Positions 10,822 through 21,297 of a stretch of 64,000 nucleotides of DNA are shown piece by piece. The translations under genes were made by a program, and so were the position numbers. Under the pieces are notes generated by a model. That model did no database searches. It had not been told where the DNA came from and saw only the letters and a program-made list of their open reading frames with translations. The number at the start of each line of letters is the position of its first letter. The first letter of the stretch is position 1. Source of the DNA: Cryptomeria japonica (taxonomy: Eukaryota > Streptophyta > Pinopsida > Cupressales > Cupressaceae); the NCBI RefSeq assembly GCF_030272615.1, contig NC_081413.1, positions 337,213,302 through 337,277,301 of the forward strand, given 5' to 3'.

Positions 10822-13342
10822 CTTCGTACTGATAGTAGATTAATAATTCTTGTGGTTTATATTCTAATATTTATTTGTCTGATCAAACCATTATTTCTAT
10901 ATATATATATTCATATACTTTTATCTATTTTCAGATATTATTATTATACATATATTACTGTAGAGCAGTTCCAGTATTACAATAATTTATAATTATTATA
11001 TTATTATTAATATTCAGAATAATATTCTACATATGAACCAGCGGCCTTTTATATTAAACATACATACTAAGCACGTCCCTATGCCTACCACTAAGGACAA
11101 CGATGTTACTGCCTGTAACTTAATAATATTCCTGATCTGATCTGATCTATGGCTGCAAATAATGTATATTCCTTTTTCTTTTATTCCCCATTGATAGTAT
11201 GGAACTAGTATCAACTTTCCTTAATTAATATCTCTATTATATGATACGATGCTATTCTAAATGATTTCTTCAATAGTTAATTTGGGAGTATTATCATTGT
11301 CTAATGCTAGGGAACAATCTTTGACGCAGGTAGTCTTTCTGACATCAGTAGTCTCTATATTCATTACTATTACAAGTAACCTTAACGTATTTTACAATTT
11401 TGTGTTATTGGAAAAATACTGTAACTTAAATCATAGTATCTAATTATTAATAGTTCGTATGATTTACACAGTTATCCAACAAATACACCAAACGTGAATT
11501 CACTGAGTTTTACTGAATTATAAATTATATCCATGCTTTTTGTGGTTCATGATACCATTAATACTCCACGTACTAATAGTTATAGCAATACTGCGTTGTC
11601 CTAAGAAAACAATAGCCAACTTATACCTCTTTCATATAGATACGAATAATATTACGGCTATGTCTTAATGTCATAATGAACTGGTAACAGCAGCTTAATC
11701 ATATTGGATTGTATAATACTTCCTTTCTAATTTTGGAATTGCACTAATACGTACCTGAGTCATCACAGCCAGAATTGTCTTTTAGTTTTGAGGATTTCCC
11801 CTGTTCTTTCCTTCGTCCCTTCTTGTTGTTAATTTCCCCCTCCTTTATTTATTTAATACTGCACAGCAGTTCTCAGAAAACACTGTAATAATTATAATTA
11901 TTATATTAATATTTATATTATTATTAGATTCTTTGGTCAGGCTTCTTCTTAAGTATATATATATATATATATAAAGTTCATCCTCAATAATCTCAGAAAG
12001 GTGCCATGACTTCTAAAGTAATCTCATGCGACAAAGGAGAGAGTCTATATGTCAAACCATAGTTGCCGTGTATGAAAGGAAGAATGATCCCGTTCAGAAA
12101 ACACCCTGTCTGACTAGATGAAGTCTCATGGCACAATTTATTATTTATTTAGATAAAACTGTCTCTAGTAAATGTCAATGCTCTTTCTGATGTGGAATAC
12201 TTTTAAATCATGCGTCCCTACTTGGGTAGATTTGTGGTTCGTCTGAGCACCACAGATCTAAATTCAATATTAAAAACAAAATCTTCTACGCCCTTCTAGG
12301 ATTGTCGTCCTCTTCCTCTTAATATGTTTCGGAATGTTATTCATCAATAGACGTGTCTTTTAATACACATCGGTTGCTTCCTTTTGATCATAATCTGTTC
12401 TCCCTAATTCGTTTTCAGACAATTAACAAGTCTGTATAATATATTAGTGATCAGATAATATATCCTAAATATATTAATAATTGATAATAATTATTCTTAC
12501 TTAATTAATATAAAATTATTTATCAATTATTCTTACTTAATTAATATAAAATTATTAATTAAATAATTACTGTTAATAGTGTATTTATATTCTTGGAATT
12601 AATTTACTGTTTTATTTAATTATTTAAAATTTATAAATTGTGTTTACAATTAGAAATATGTTTATAATTTATAATATATAAACTATGTTTATAATATGGT
12701 ATTAATTAAATAATAATAATAATAAATAAATTTCAAATAATTGTTCGTTGTGAATTATTATATTAATTACTAATAATAACTGCTTCATTTAGGATATATA
12801 TAACGATCAAGGAGGGGATATGACACAAAGCATCAAGGAGGTTCATCACACACATGGCAAGAAGAGATGGCAAAATAAAATAAGGGTCTTATGACTCTTT
12901 CCATCCATCACAAAACTACATGGAGAAGATATTGAGGGAGAAACATCAGTTGCACACAAAAGCACATGGCCAAAACAAGACCCAACACACACACAACATA
13001 GAGCTCCCAATATTGCAACATGGGCTCTAATATGAGGGTCCAAGCAATTACAAGCAAATGGTGGGTTCCTTACAGATATATACTCCATCACCCACATGAA
13101 GCAATCATGACCATGTTCTGTGGCCTCTGCCTACTGCAGATGCAATCCCCACTTCTCAAGTGCCATTTCCACATGAAGATCCAAATTTCTCATTTCATGG
13201 TCATTTCTATCATTTATGGAGCTGTGCTCTTATTGTATGGAAGCATTTTATTGCTAATTGGATGTATGTTCTCTTCCATGATAAAGATGACATCTGCCTG
13301 CTAGTTACAACTAATAAAGTTCATGGTTCTTTCTATTTTGCA
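10822..13342. other. AT-rich intergenic DNA with microsatellites
   Basis: No convincing gene on either strand. A (TA)10 run lies at 11954-11973, a shorter TA run near 10897-10908, and a direct repeat at 12489-12556 is listed separately. Confidence 0.6.
12489..12556. repeat. 32-bp direct repeat, period 36
   Basis: Two identical 32-bp copies, 12489-12520 and 12525-12556, beginning AATTATTCTTACTTAATTAA and separated by 4 bp. Confidence 0.9.
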
Positions 13343-13475
13343 GGCCCTGTTCATTTTCCAAGAGAAGCTGAAGGTTAAACTGCCTCCTGCAGAATTTTCT
13401 GACCAATCTGTGGATATCATACTGGTTGGTTATTGGAGATTTTGCTGTGATGTAATCGAGAATTCGTGGGTTTGA
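13343..13475 (+). CDS. Possible orphan exon, product not recognised
   Basis: A pyrimidine-rich tract ending TCTATTTTGCAG (to 13342) looks like a splice acceptor. The following frame, beginning ALFIFQEKLKVKLPPAEF, is open for 43 codons to TGA 13473-13475. I do not recognise the protein. It lies directly before the triplicated gene-end-like segment and may be part of the same broken gene. No upstream exon could be joined to it with confidence. Confidence 0.25.
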
Positions 13476-14636
13476 TGGTATCTTGAGTTTCAAAGTGGTT
13501 TGCATGGAAGGTGAAGTTAATTCTGCAACTTCAAACAAAGTTGTTGAGGCTTGTGCCGCTGTTGTCTCAAGTACATTCAATTTAGTAGTTGATTTTATGA
13601 ATGACTCCTTCATATTAATAATGTTGCCTTTTGGAACAACATTATTGAACCAAAATGATTGAGAACTTTGGTGCTCATGAATATCCAGTGTATTGATATT
13701 TATTGTGAAAAACCAAGATAGTGGAAATGACTTCCTAGAATGTCATGTACAATAGATGTGGACAAGTGAAATTGAGATTAGCTTTTCTTTGTGTTTTTGG
13801 ACTTGGTGTCTCTATATATACTGTATATGGCATTTTTTTTTTCAATAAAGGGTTATGTTTACATATATTAAAGATAAAGCAGTTACAATAGCAGGCCTTA
13901 AGTAAAAACTTGATGTGATGGAACTTCTAAATGCAATCCAGAATTTGTGGATTTGATGGTGTCTTGAGTTTCAAACCAGTTTGCATGGAAGGTGAAGTTA
14001 ATTCTGCAACTTCAAACAAAGTTGCTGATGCTTGTGCCATTGTTTCAAGTACATTCAATTTATTAGTTGATTTTTTGAATCACTCTTGCATATTGATAAT
14101 ATTGCCTTTTGGAACAACATTGTTGAACCAAAATGATTGAGAACTTTGGTGCTTATGAATGTCCACTCACCATTGTGTAAATATTATTGTGAAAAAACGA
14201 GATAGTGGAAATGACTTCCTAGAATGTCATGTACATGTGGACAAGTGAAATTGAGATTAGCTTTTCTTTGTATTTTTGGACTTGGTGTCTCTGTTGTTGT
14301 TTCAAGTACATTCAATTTAGTAGTTGATTTTATGAATCAGTCTTGCACATTACTAATGTTGCCTTTAGAACAACATTGTTGAACCAAAATGATTGAGAAC
14401 TTTGGTTTATGAATATTCAGTGTATTGATATTTATTGTGAACAAACAAGATAGTGGAAATGACTTCCTAGAATGTCATATACAATAGATCTGGACAAGTG
14501 AAATTGATTAGCTTTTATTTGAGTTTTTGGATTTTAGTGTATCGATATTTTGTATACATAGTATATCTTTTTTCAATAAAATGGTTATGTTTACATATAT
14601 TAAAGAGAAAGCAGTTACAAAAGCAGCCCTTAAGCG
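13453..14636 (+). repeat. Three tandem copies of a gene-3'-end-like segment
   Basis: Copies lie at about 13453-13925, 13935-14292 and 14293-14636. Copies 1 and 2 share a short reading frame starting near GFDGxLSFK, containing VCMEGEVNSATSNKV and ending PFGTTLLNQND then stop. Copy 3 has only its second half plus the downstream part. Copies 1 and 3 also share a downstream region with TTTTTTCAATAAA, a plausible polyadenylation signal, followed by GTTATGTTTACATATATTAAAG. The pattern suggests a final exon plus 3' untranslated region that was duplicated, with copies 2 and 3 fused by an internal deletion. The conserved peptide is not one I recognise. Confidence 0.7.
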
Positions 14637-15161
14637 AAAACCATGGGGCTGGCAAAGATGCTCAGGATTGAGTTAGAGACTTTGATAAGCAGAACAGCTA
14701 TAAGGAATATAGTCTTAAGATGAGATTTTAATAGTGCAGTTGCGAATATATCCAGCTAACTATCCAGGAGAACTAGAGAGTGATTTGCAAATTAACTTTA
14801 AGTTATAAATTATAATACTTTAGAGGCTAAGTATCCAGGAGAACTAGAAAGAAAGTTGCATTTTAACTATGAGTTACAATAAATAGTATGTCAACTGATA
14901 GGCTAGGATTTTGTGAAGATACACTGGTAATATGATCAAGGTATCTTGATATTTTAAAGCAAAAAATAATCATACTTTTGACTGTACATTTTGATTTAAG
15001 CATGATTTTGTTCCCTGAATCTCATGAGCCCCAGAGGGCATCTGATCAATGGGCTTCTAAGTGGTGGAGCAGTGGAAGATGAAGATCCAGATCTGCAAGT
15101 AAGAACCTCACAGTCAGTGGCTTGGGCATCAATACTGCTACAAATAGCCAAGTAAGAGGGT
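14637..15161. other. Intergenic, one weak exon-like segment
   Basis: Mostly uninformative. Around 15043-15103 a short open stretch (LINGLLSGGAVEDEDPDLQ) is followed by a donor-like GTAAGAA, but nothing links it to a gene. Confidence 0.3.
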
Positions 15162-16295
15162 TTACATTTGGTCTCTCTTTGAGAATAGTGTCATAGAGCA
15201 ATAGTTCTCCACGATGAACAATTGGTTTTGTTGGTACTCATTATTTTGTGTGAACTTCTCAATCCATTCCTTGTACTGAGTAGTCAAACTGGTTAGATTG
15301 AATATGTATTCTCTAATCATTAGGATCGGTATAAGTAGATAATCAAATTTGTTGACAAGAATATCAACTCTGCCCTCTAAACCATTAATGATCTTAACCA
15401 ATTTAACATAATTCTTTTCCTCAGTATGGAGTTCAGGGTTGGGATTTTTACTGGTGCAGGATTCGTATTGGGTAGTGGAGTAATGGCTGAGGGGTTCCTG
15501 GAAGGTTCAGGATGTAGGATGCCTTTTGGAGAATATTGGCTCTGCAAACCCTTGTCAATGGCATTAGTTAGGAGTTCCAATTTGGTAGGAATTTCCTTTG
15601 TTTTTGTCAAGTTTGGTTGTGAAGGTAGTGAAATTTAGAGGGGCATTTTGAGCTTGAAAAATGTCATGTAGAATTTGAGATCCAAGGGTCAGCAATGGAG
15701 TATGCACAGGTGGGGTGGCTGAAGGGGTCTAATAGTGTTAGTAGGTGATGAAAAAGTGACTCCAGAAGTATTCAAAGAGAGATTAGTTGGGCAAATCCAA
15801 GCACTGCAAGGAAAGAGGTGAATAGGATGGAAGCTAAATTCCCTATCCTGATTGACACACTGCTGGACCTTCACTTCTTCCCTGTCTGAGTAAATAAGCT
15901 CATGGTATTTGTTGATGTGTCTTTTGTACACGACCAAACACAATATAAAATACCTAAAGGTACCTTGTCCTCTCTTGAATAAAGCTTCCCCGAATGCTGA
16001 AGATCTCACAGAAGGATCAATCGGAGTAGCTCCAAGGTTCTGATTGTAGGTTCTCTACGTGTGGATAAACTCTTGTGGTATGATGTGATTTTGCTGGAAT
16101 CACAAGGGGACTTACATTTGATGGCCTGAGCGTCTGATTTGCTTTGGATATCACTGGAACGTGGGTCTTTACTGATCCTTGATTTTTAAAAAAGGGAAAA
16201 CGATAAGGGTTGGAGAAGGATCTAATTCTAACACTAAGAATGTAGGAGCAATGGATGACCTTTGATGAAACTTTAACTAAGTCTTGCTTTGACAT
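15162..16295 (-). pseudogene. Decayed internal region of a minus-strand LTR element
   Basis: Minus-strand frames at 16295-16017, 16009-15689, 15610-15377 and 15401-15162 follow one another with frameshifts. The last part is lysine-, leucine- and isoleucine-rich and includes LEGRVDILVNKFDYLLIPI followed by MIREYIFN. No protease or polymerase motif is visible. The region lies just downstream, in minus orientation, of the long LTR described next, which is where a gag-like gene would be. I infer a decayed gag or accessory protein. Confidence 0.35.
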
Positions 16296-16761
16296 GCTAG
16301 GATCATCTCCACAAGGTTAGTGCGATCTTCTAAGGAAAGCTTTATGATGTTCAGATCACCGCTACAAGCATAGACACCGTCACGTTGATGCATATCAATG
16401 AAGAAGCGATAATTGAAGTTAAGCTTAAGCTGAATGATTCTAGTTGACTACGCAAGGCAAGTTTGCAATCAACAAACCACTAGTAGTATGGATATACAAA
16501 TTTCACCATTGATCATACAAATTTCTTCCATTCATCTAATAACATGAAATCAAATTTGAGAAGTATAGAGACCATGCAAATTGTTGAATCGACACATAGA
16601 ATTCACCATTTCTTCAATGAAGTTTACAAGTCTTTTGCAACAATCCTTGCCTTCTCTTTCTACTCTACGCTAAAATGCTACTAATTATTTACTATTCTCT
16701 CTAACAATTTCCTATTCTCTGACAATTAACTATTAAACCTTTACAAATGAGGAGCCAGGGC

Positions 16762-16769
16762 TTTATATA
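16762..16769 (-). promoter_or_regulatory. TATA box of the long LTR
   Basis: Read on the minus strand the sequence is CTCTATATAAAGCCCTGG. The context matches plant LTR promoters (TATATAAA, then a GC-richer start region). It lies downstream of the hairpin array, which would place the array in U3. Confidence 0.6.
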
Positions 16770-16845
16770 GAGAGCCCTTTACAGATTGATGGCTCTGATT
16801 GACTTAGAACCAATGGCTAGGATTACAAGACAAAAACCCTAATTA

Positions 16846-17340
16846 GGGTTTGTTATAACAAACTTCCCTAGCCAATGAGAAAATTACATTCAATATTTGA
16901 GAACCAATAGGAAACAGGGGTCGGTGCCTCGAAGTTTGTGTCGTCTCCGATAAATTAGGTACATTGAATCTGGTCATGCTGAGGTGGACCAATCCGATCG
17001 GAGGAATAATGACTGGGATGCCACCTTGCCTAATGCTTGCGACTTGGTTGATCCTCCTCTGTCTTTGATATGATGAATGATGTACTTCCTTTGCTTGATC
17101 AGGCTTCCTTATTGTCAAGTCTTCCTTCCCCATTAGCATATCTCGCCCTGAAGTGCTGGCAAAGTCTTTCTTTGTCATCTTGTGGTAGAATGAGGTCTTG
17201 AGGCTAACTTGAACTCCTTGAACACCCCTAATCTTCCAACGCTTCAAAGCACCTTGAGTCCTCCCTTTTTGCATGTGGAATGTCCTAGATGATGATGGAC
17301 TGGAAGAGGTCGTCCTTGCCCTGGCCTGGTCTTCTTCCAT
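16846..17340 (-). CDS. ORF inside the long LTR, unknown protein of about 165 aa
   Basis: The ATG at 17340 opens a frame MEEDQARARTTSSSPSSSRT that continues to a stop at about 16846. The protein is basic and serine/arginine-rich at the start (MQKGRTQGALKRWK) and hydrophobic near the end. The bases just before the ATG read TTTTGGTTGGTTTTGCAG, a good 3' splice acceptor, so it could be an exon of a spliced transcript. It lies between the hairpin array and the LTR TATA box, upstream of the presumed LTR start site. I do not recognise it. A protein-coding frame within U3 would be unusual, and chance openness cannot be excluded. Confidence 0.35.
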
Positions 17341-17477
17341 CTGCAAAACCAACCAAAAGGTGATAAGGACACATAATGAATTCATTCTAACATAGCATTT
17401 CCTACCTTAAATCATCAACAAGAAGACATTAAAATGAAGTTTGCTCAAGATTCTCCCCAGGGACAAGCCCTACAAGA

Positions 17478-19697
17478 ATTTTGCTCTGAACCCTTTGGAA
17501 GGGTCAGGAGCAAAATTTGCATTCCTAACCTAAATTCTTCTCACTTTGTGACCATGCTTGCTTAGATGCATGCCTAAGGATCTCTTTAATCTCAACCAAT
17601 ACCAAGTTTGAGGTAAAAATGGAGCAAGATGGAGTCTTTAAGGATTTCGCTCTGGACCCTCTGGAAGGGTCAGGAGCGAAATTCTTGCTTAGGCTCAAGT
17701 TCTATCACTTCTCCACTCCAAAATGTCTTCCAAGGCAAGCATACACTAGTCTTCTCTCCACCAAGGCCTGGGAATCCATCTCTTGACCTTCATCATGAGC
17801 AAATTAGGTGAAATTGAGAATTTCGCTCTGGACCCTTTGGAAGGGTCAGGAGCGAATTTCTTGACTTGCTTGTTTTCCTTCACCTAAGTCTACTCTTTTC
17901 ACTTTTCATACCTGGACTTCCATGTTTGAATCCCTCTCTCAACAAGACAAAACTTGCTTGACCCTTAAAATGGCTAGAAAGGCGAATTTCGCTAAGAATC
18001 ATGGCCAGGGACAAGACCTATTTAGGATTTCGCCTTGGACCCTTTGGAAGGGTTAGTTGAAAAATCCTTGTCCTAGCTCAAAATCTTCGTTTTTGGTGGC
18101 CAAAATCCATCCAAGGGCAATCCTAGGGGCATCTCCCAACTTCTCTCACCTTGGTCTAGGCTTGGCTTTGCACAAATTTTGGAAGATAGAATAGGTTTTA
18201 GGATTTTCGCTCTGGACCCTTTAGAAGGGTCAGGAGCGAAATCCTTGCTCTTGAGCTTTATTCCTTCATTCTTCCATTTCAATTCACCTCAAAGGCCAAG
18301 AAAACGTTACTCCATTCCTATCTAGGCCATAAGAACCAAAAGTTTGATTTGTTTTGAAGGGGAAATAGGTGATCTTAGGAATTTCGCTCTGGACCCTTTG
18401 GAAGGGTCATGAGCGAAATCCTAGTTTTTGCTTAATTCCTTCATATTTGTTGATTATTAGCAACCCAAAGTTATGCCCAAGGACATCTCCAATCCTAATT
18501 TACCTTGACCCGCACTAGACTTGGCACAAAATTGAGAGAAAAGAGTGGTTTTGTGAAATTTCGCTCTGGACCCTTTGGAAGGGTCAAGAGCGAAATTCCA
18601 ACTCTAGGCTTGACTCTTCATCTTTTCATCTCCAATCTTCTCTAGAAGGCAAAAATACATCACTCTTTACCGAAGGAACAAGGTTCGTAGCCTAAGCAAG
18701 GGAGCAAATGAGGTTTATAAAGAATTTCGCTCCGGACCCTTTGGAAGGGCCAGGAGCGAAATTCATCCTTTAGGCAAAATCTTCATATTTCAATGCTTTC
18801 AACCACTTCTCAAGGCAAGAACATACCAATCCACCTTCCAACATGCCTTAGAAACCAACACTTGGCCAAAACTAGGAAGGAAATGAGAGCTATGGGGATT
18901 TTCGCTCTGGACCCTTTGGAAGGGTCAGGAGCGAAATCCTCATTCTTTGTTAATTTTCCAATTCATTCATCCAATTCTTCCTCAAATGTGATCAATTCAA
19001 CTTCCTTCCACCCTAATCAAGGCAATCCACCATCAAACTAGCTCCAGACAAGGCCAACCTAGGGCTTAAGGCAAAAAAGAAGGTCAAATGGAGGATTTCG
19101 TTCTGGACCCTTTGGAAGGGTCAGGAGCGAAATTCTCCTTCCAGGTTGATTTCCATCATTTTATTGCTTCAAACCTTCTCTCCAAGGCAAATATGCATCC
19201 AAGTCCCCCAAATCATTCCTTAGAAGCTCCAAACTCGGTCAAGTTAAAGAGCAAAATAGAGAAAAAATGAATTTCGCTCTAGACCCTTTGGAAGGGTCAA
19301 GAGCGAAATTTTCCTTCTAGGCTCATTTTCACTTTTTTTCTCCCTTCTTTGGCTTGGATATAACTCATTAGGCTTCCCCTGATCATCCTCTAGTCCAAGT
19401 TAGCATTCACTTCAAGGTTTTGTGAAGAAAAATGGTTCTTGTATGAATTTCGCTCTGGACCCTTTGGAAGGGTCAGGAGCGGAATTCCTCATTATGCTCA
19501 AATCCTGACTTCATTTTCATATTTCTTCACTCCAAATAAGTGTTTTGCCCTCAATAATGCCTGGGAATGAGTTAGTTCTATGTTTGGATCAAAGTAGAAT
19601 GTCCTATAGAGGAATTCGCTCTGGACCCTTTGGAAGGGTCAGAAGCGAAATTTGACATTCACGTTGGACCCTTTGGAAGGGTCAGGAGCGAAATTTG
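17478..19697. repeat. Array of 14 conserved hairpins, spacing about 166-207 bp
   Basis: Each copy has outer arms ATTTCGCTC and GAGCGAAAT, an internal TG/AG mismatch, inner arms GACCCTT and AAGGGTC, and a TGG loop. Copies start at about 17478, 17644, 17820, 18027, 18205, 18381, 18558, 18724, 18898, 19095, 19271, 19447, 19613 and 19658. Most steps are 166-178; two are 207 and 197 and the last is 45. A decayed half copy follows at about 19700. The 120-160 bp between hairpins are only loosely alike (a CAAGGCAA-type motif and CTTCAT-rich stretches recur), while the hairpin itself is nearly invariant. Open frames across the array simply translate the hairpin and are not genes. Confidence 0.9.
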
Positions 19698-19727
19698 ACA
19701 TTTGCTTTGGACCCTCCATCAGGATTC

Positions 19728-19775
19728 ATATATGGAATATAACATTTCTTATACTTTAAGTTATATTCCATATAT
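19728..19775. repeat. Perfect 16-bp hairpin
   Basis: Arms ATATATGGAATATAAC (19728-19743) and GTTATATTCCATATAT (19760-19775) are exact reverse complements around a 16-nt loop. It sits between the hairpin array and the LTR terminus. Confidence 0.9.
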
Positions 19776-21235
19776 ACTGTTAGGATGTTTGAGAGTGGTT
19801 TCGGACCTCTAGGAGTTATAATGCAAAATCTAGTTTTTGGATGATTCTTCAATTTTCCAGACTTGGTCAAATTTCAGGATCAGCATGACATTCCAGACTT
19901 AGCCAAATTTCAGGACATTTGAAGATCAGGATGACATTCCAGACTTCATCACTCACCAATTTGACTTAACTCAGACCTTCAAAGATGATATTCACTCACC
20001 AAGCTTCATTGACCTCCTCAAACTCAAACAAGACACAATTAGCAACAAGAGCAAAACTTTGTCCTAAGGAAGACTTTCAAAGATGACCCTAACCCGGAGC
20101 ATCCACTGACTCACCCTTTAGCTAAAATAGAGCCTGCTATCTTAGTGATCCCTTTAGCAACACTCAACATGCAAAGGCTAATAGACAAAACCCTAAAAGA
20201 CCTAGAAAAACAAACCCCAGAAAGCAAAAAGTAGGGGTCCCCATTTACAATGGGGCGATGTGTGAATACGTCACAACAGTATTGTCCCTGTCCAGTAGTC
20301 CTCATCACTTGTAGATTGGAGCTGAAAAGTTGTATACTGAAGGATTTCTTTGTCCTCTCGTAGATGTTGTCTGCTTGATATTGTCAAAGATTTACTATAA
20401 TGCAAGCTGCTTTTCACAGATTTTACTTGGAGTCTAGGGCTTCACTGGCAATCTTTTGTATTCTTTTATCTTTTCATAGGAGCTTGAGGGATTGAATCTT
20501 AAATCACAATGAATACAATTCTTTTCAAAAGTCGTGAATTGTTCTTCTGGCATATATGATATAATACTGCTGCCTTGGAGGAACAAGTTGACATTGCCAT
20601 CTGGCGTTGAATTTAGATCCTCTCTTGTTGAAATGGATCAAAGTAATTGAGGGAACATATAAATTATCTTCTAACCCTTGGAAACTGCTTTTGGAACCCA
20701 TTTAGCCCTGATGTGGCATGGATTGTAGTGTTTTGTCTCCATTTTCCTGGAATGTAATAGGCAACAGTCTCGCTGTTTGTGAATTCAGGGCTCCTGATGA
20801 GGACAGAATAGGTTGGTAAGTCATGGTTTGTTTTGATCAGTAATGGAGAGCATGGTTTACAAATTCAGCAAGTTGTTGCCAGATTTGTGAGAATTCCATT
20901 GTTTCTTTTGCTTGGCAAGTAACTCACCAGGGAATTGCTGGACGAGTCAGTGCAGGAAACTTGTGAGTTTCTTGGCGAGACTCAGTTAGTTTACAGCACC
21001 TAGACAAGTTTTTGTAGATACTCTGGTGATGAAAAAAATGTGACAGGGATTAGTAAAAATGTTCTTTTTTTAATTTATTTGTCATTTTTTCATATTCAGA
21101 TAATGGTTTTCAGTGGTGTGAATGGGTTGTTGAGTGATTGAAGGGATTTATTGATGGTTGGATAAAAGCAATAAAATTATGAACAAGGTGTGCACCCCTT
21201 GACCTTGTCTTGTATCATAACAGGGAATTTGCCAA

Positions 21236-21297
21236 GGGCACTGCTCCCAGATCCCGTGAGGGGTACTGCCCCCAGATCCTGTGAGGGGCACTGCCAC
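21236..21297. repeat. 25-bp direct repeat in a GC-richer patch
   Basis: Two adjacent 25-bp copies (21236-21260 and 21261-21285) of a unit starting GGGYACTGCYCCCAGATCC and ending GTGAG, then a partial third. Differences are C/T only. Confidence 0.85.

Larger units (their letters stand above)
16300..20278 (-). mobile_element. Very long LTR (about 4 kb) of a decayed retroelement
   Basis: On the minus strand this starts at 20278 with TGTTGTGACGTATTCACAC. The same terminus, followed by CATCGCCCC and a CTACTTTTT box, recurs in the LTR scraps ending at 54877 and 55171, which supports it as a true element end. Within it come a perfect 16-bp hairpin (19728-19775), the 14-copy hairpin array (17478-19697), an ORF of about 165 codons (17340-16846) and a minus-strand TATA box at 16769-16762. 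The downstream end near 16300 is approximate; no clear CA terminus or primer binding site could be fixed. A second LTR is not in the window. Confidence 0.6.

Noticed and set aside
18793-19270. Open frames containing LDPLEGSGAK
   Set aside because: They are simply the translation of the repeated hairpin and end in unrelated spacer.
17478-19697. CRISPR-like layout of regularly spaced palindromic repeats
   Set aside because: The spacing (mostly 166-178 bp) is far too long, the spacers are related to each other, there are no cas genes, and the context is a plant LTR.
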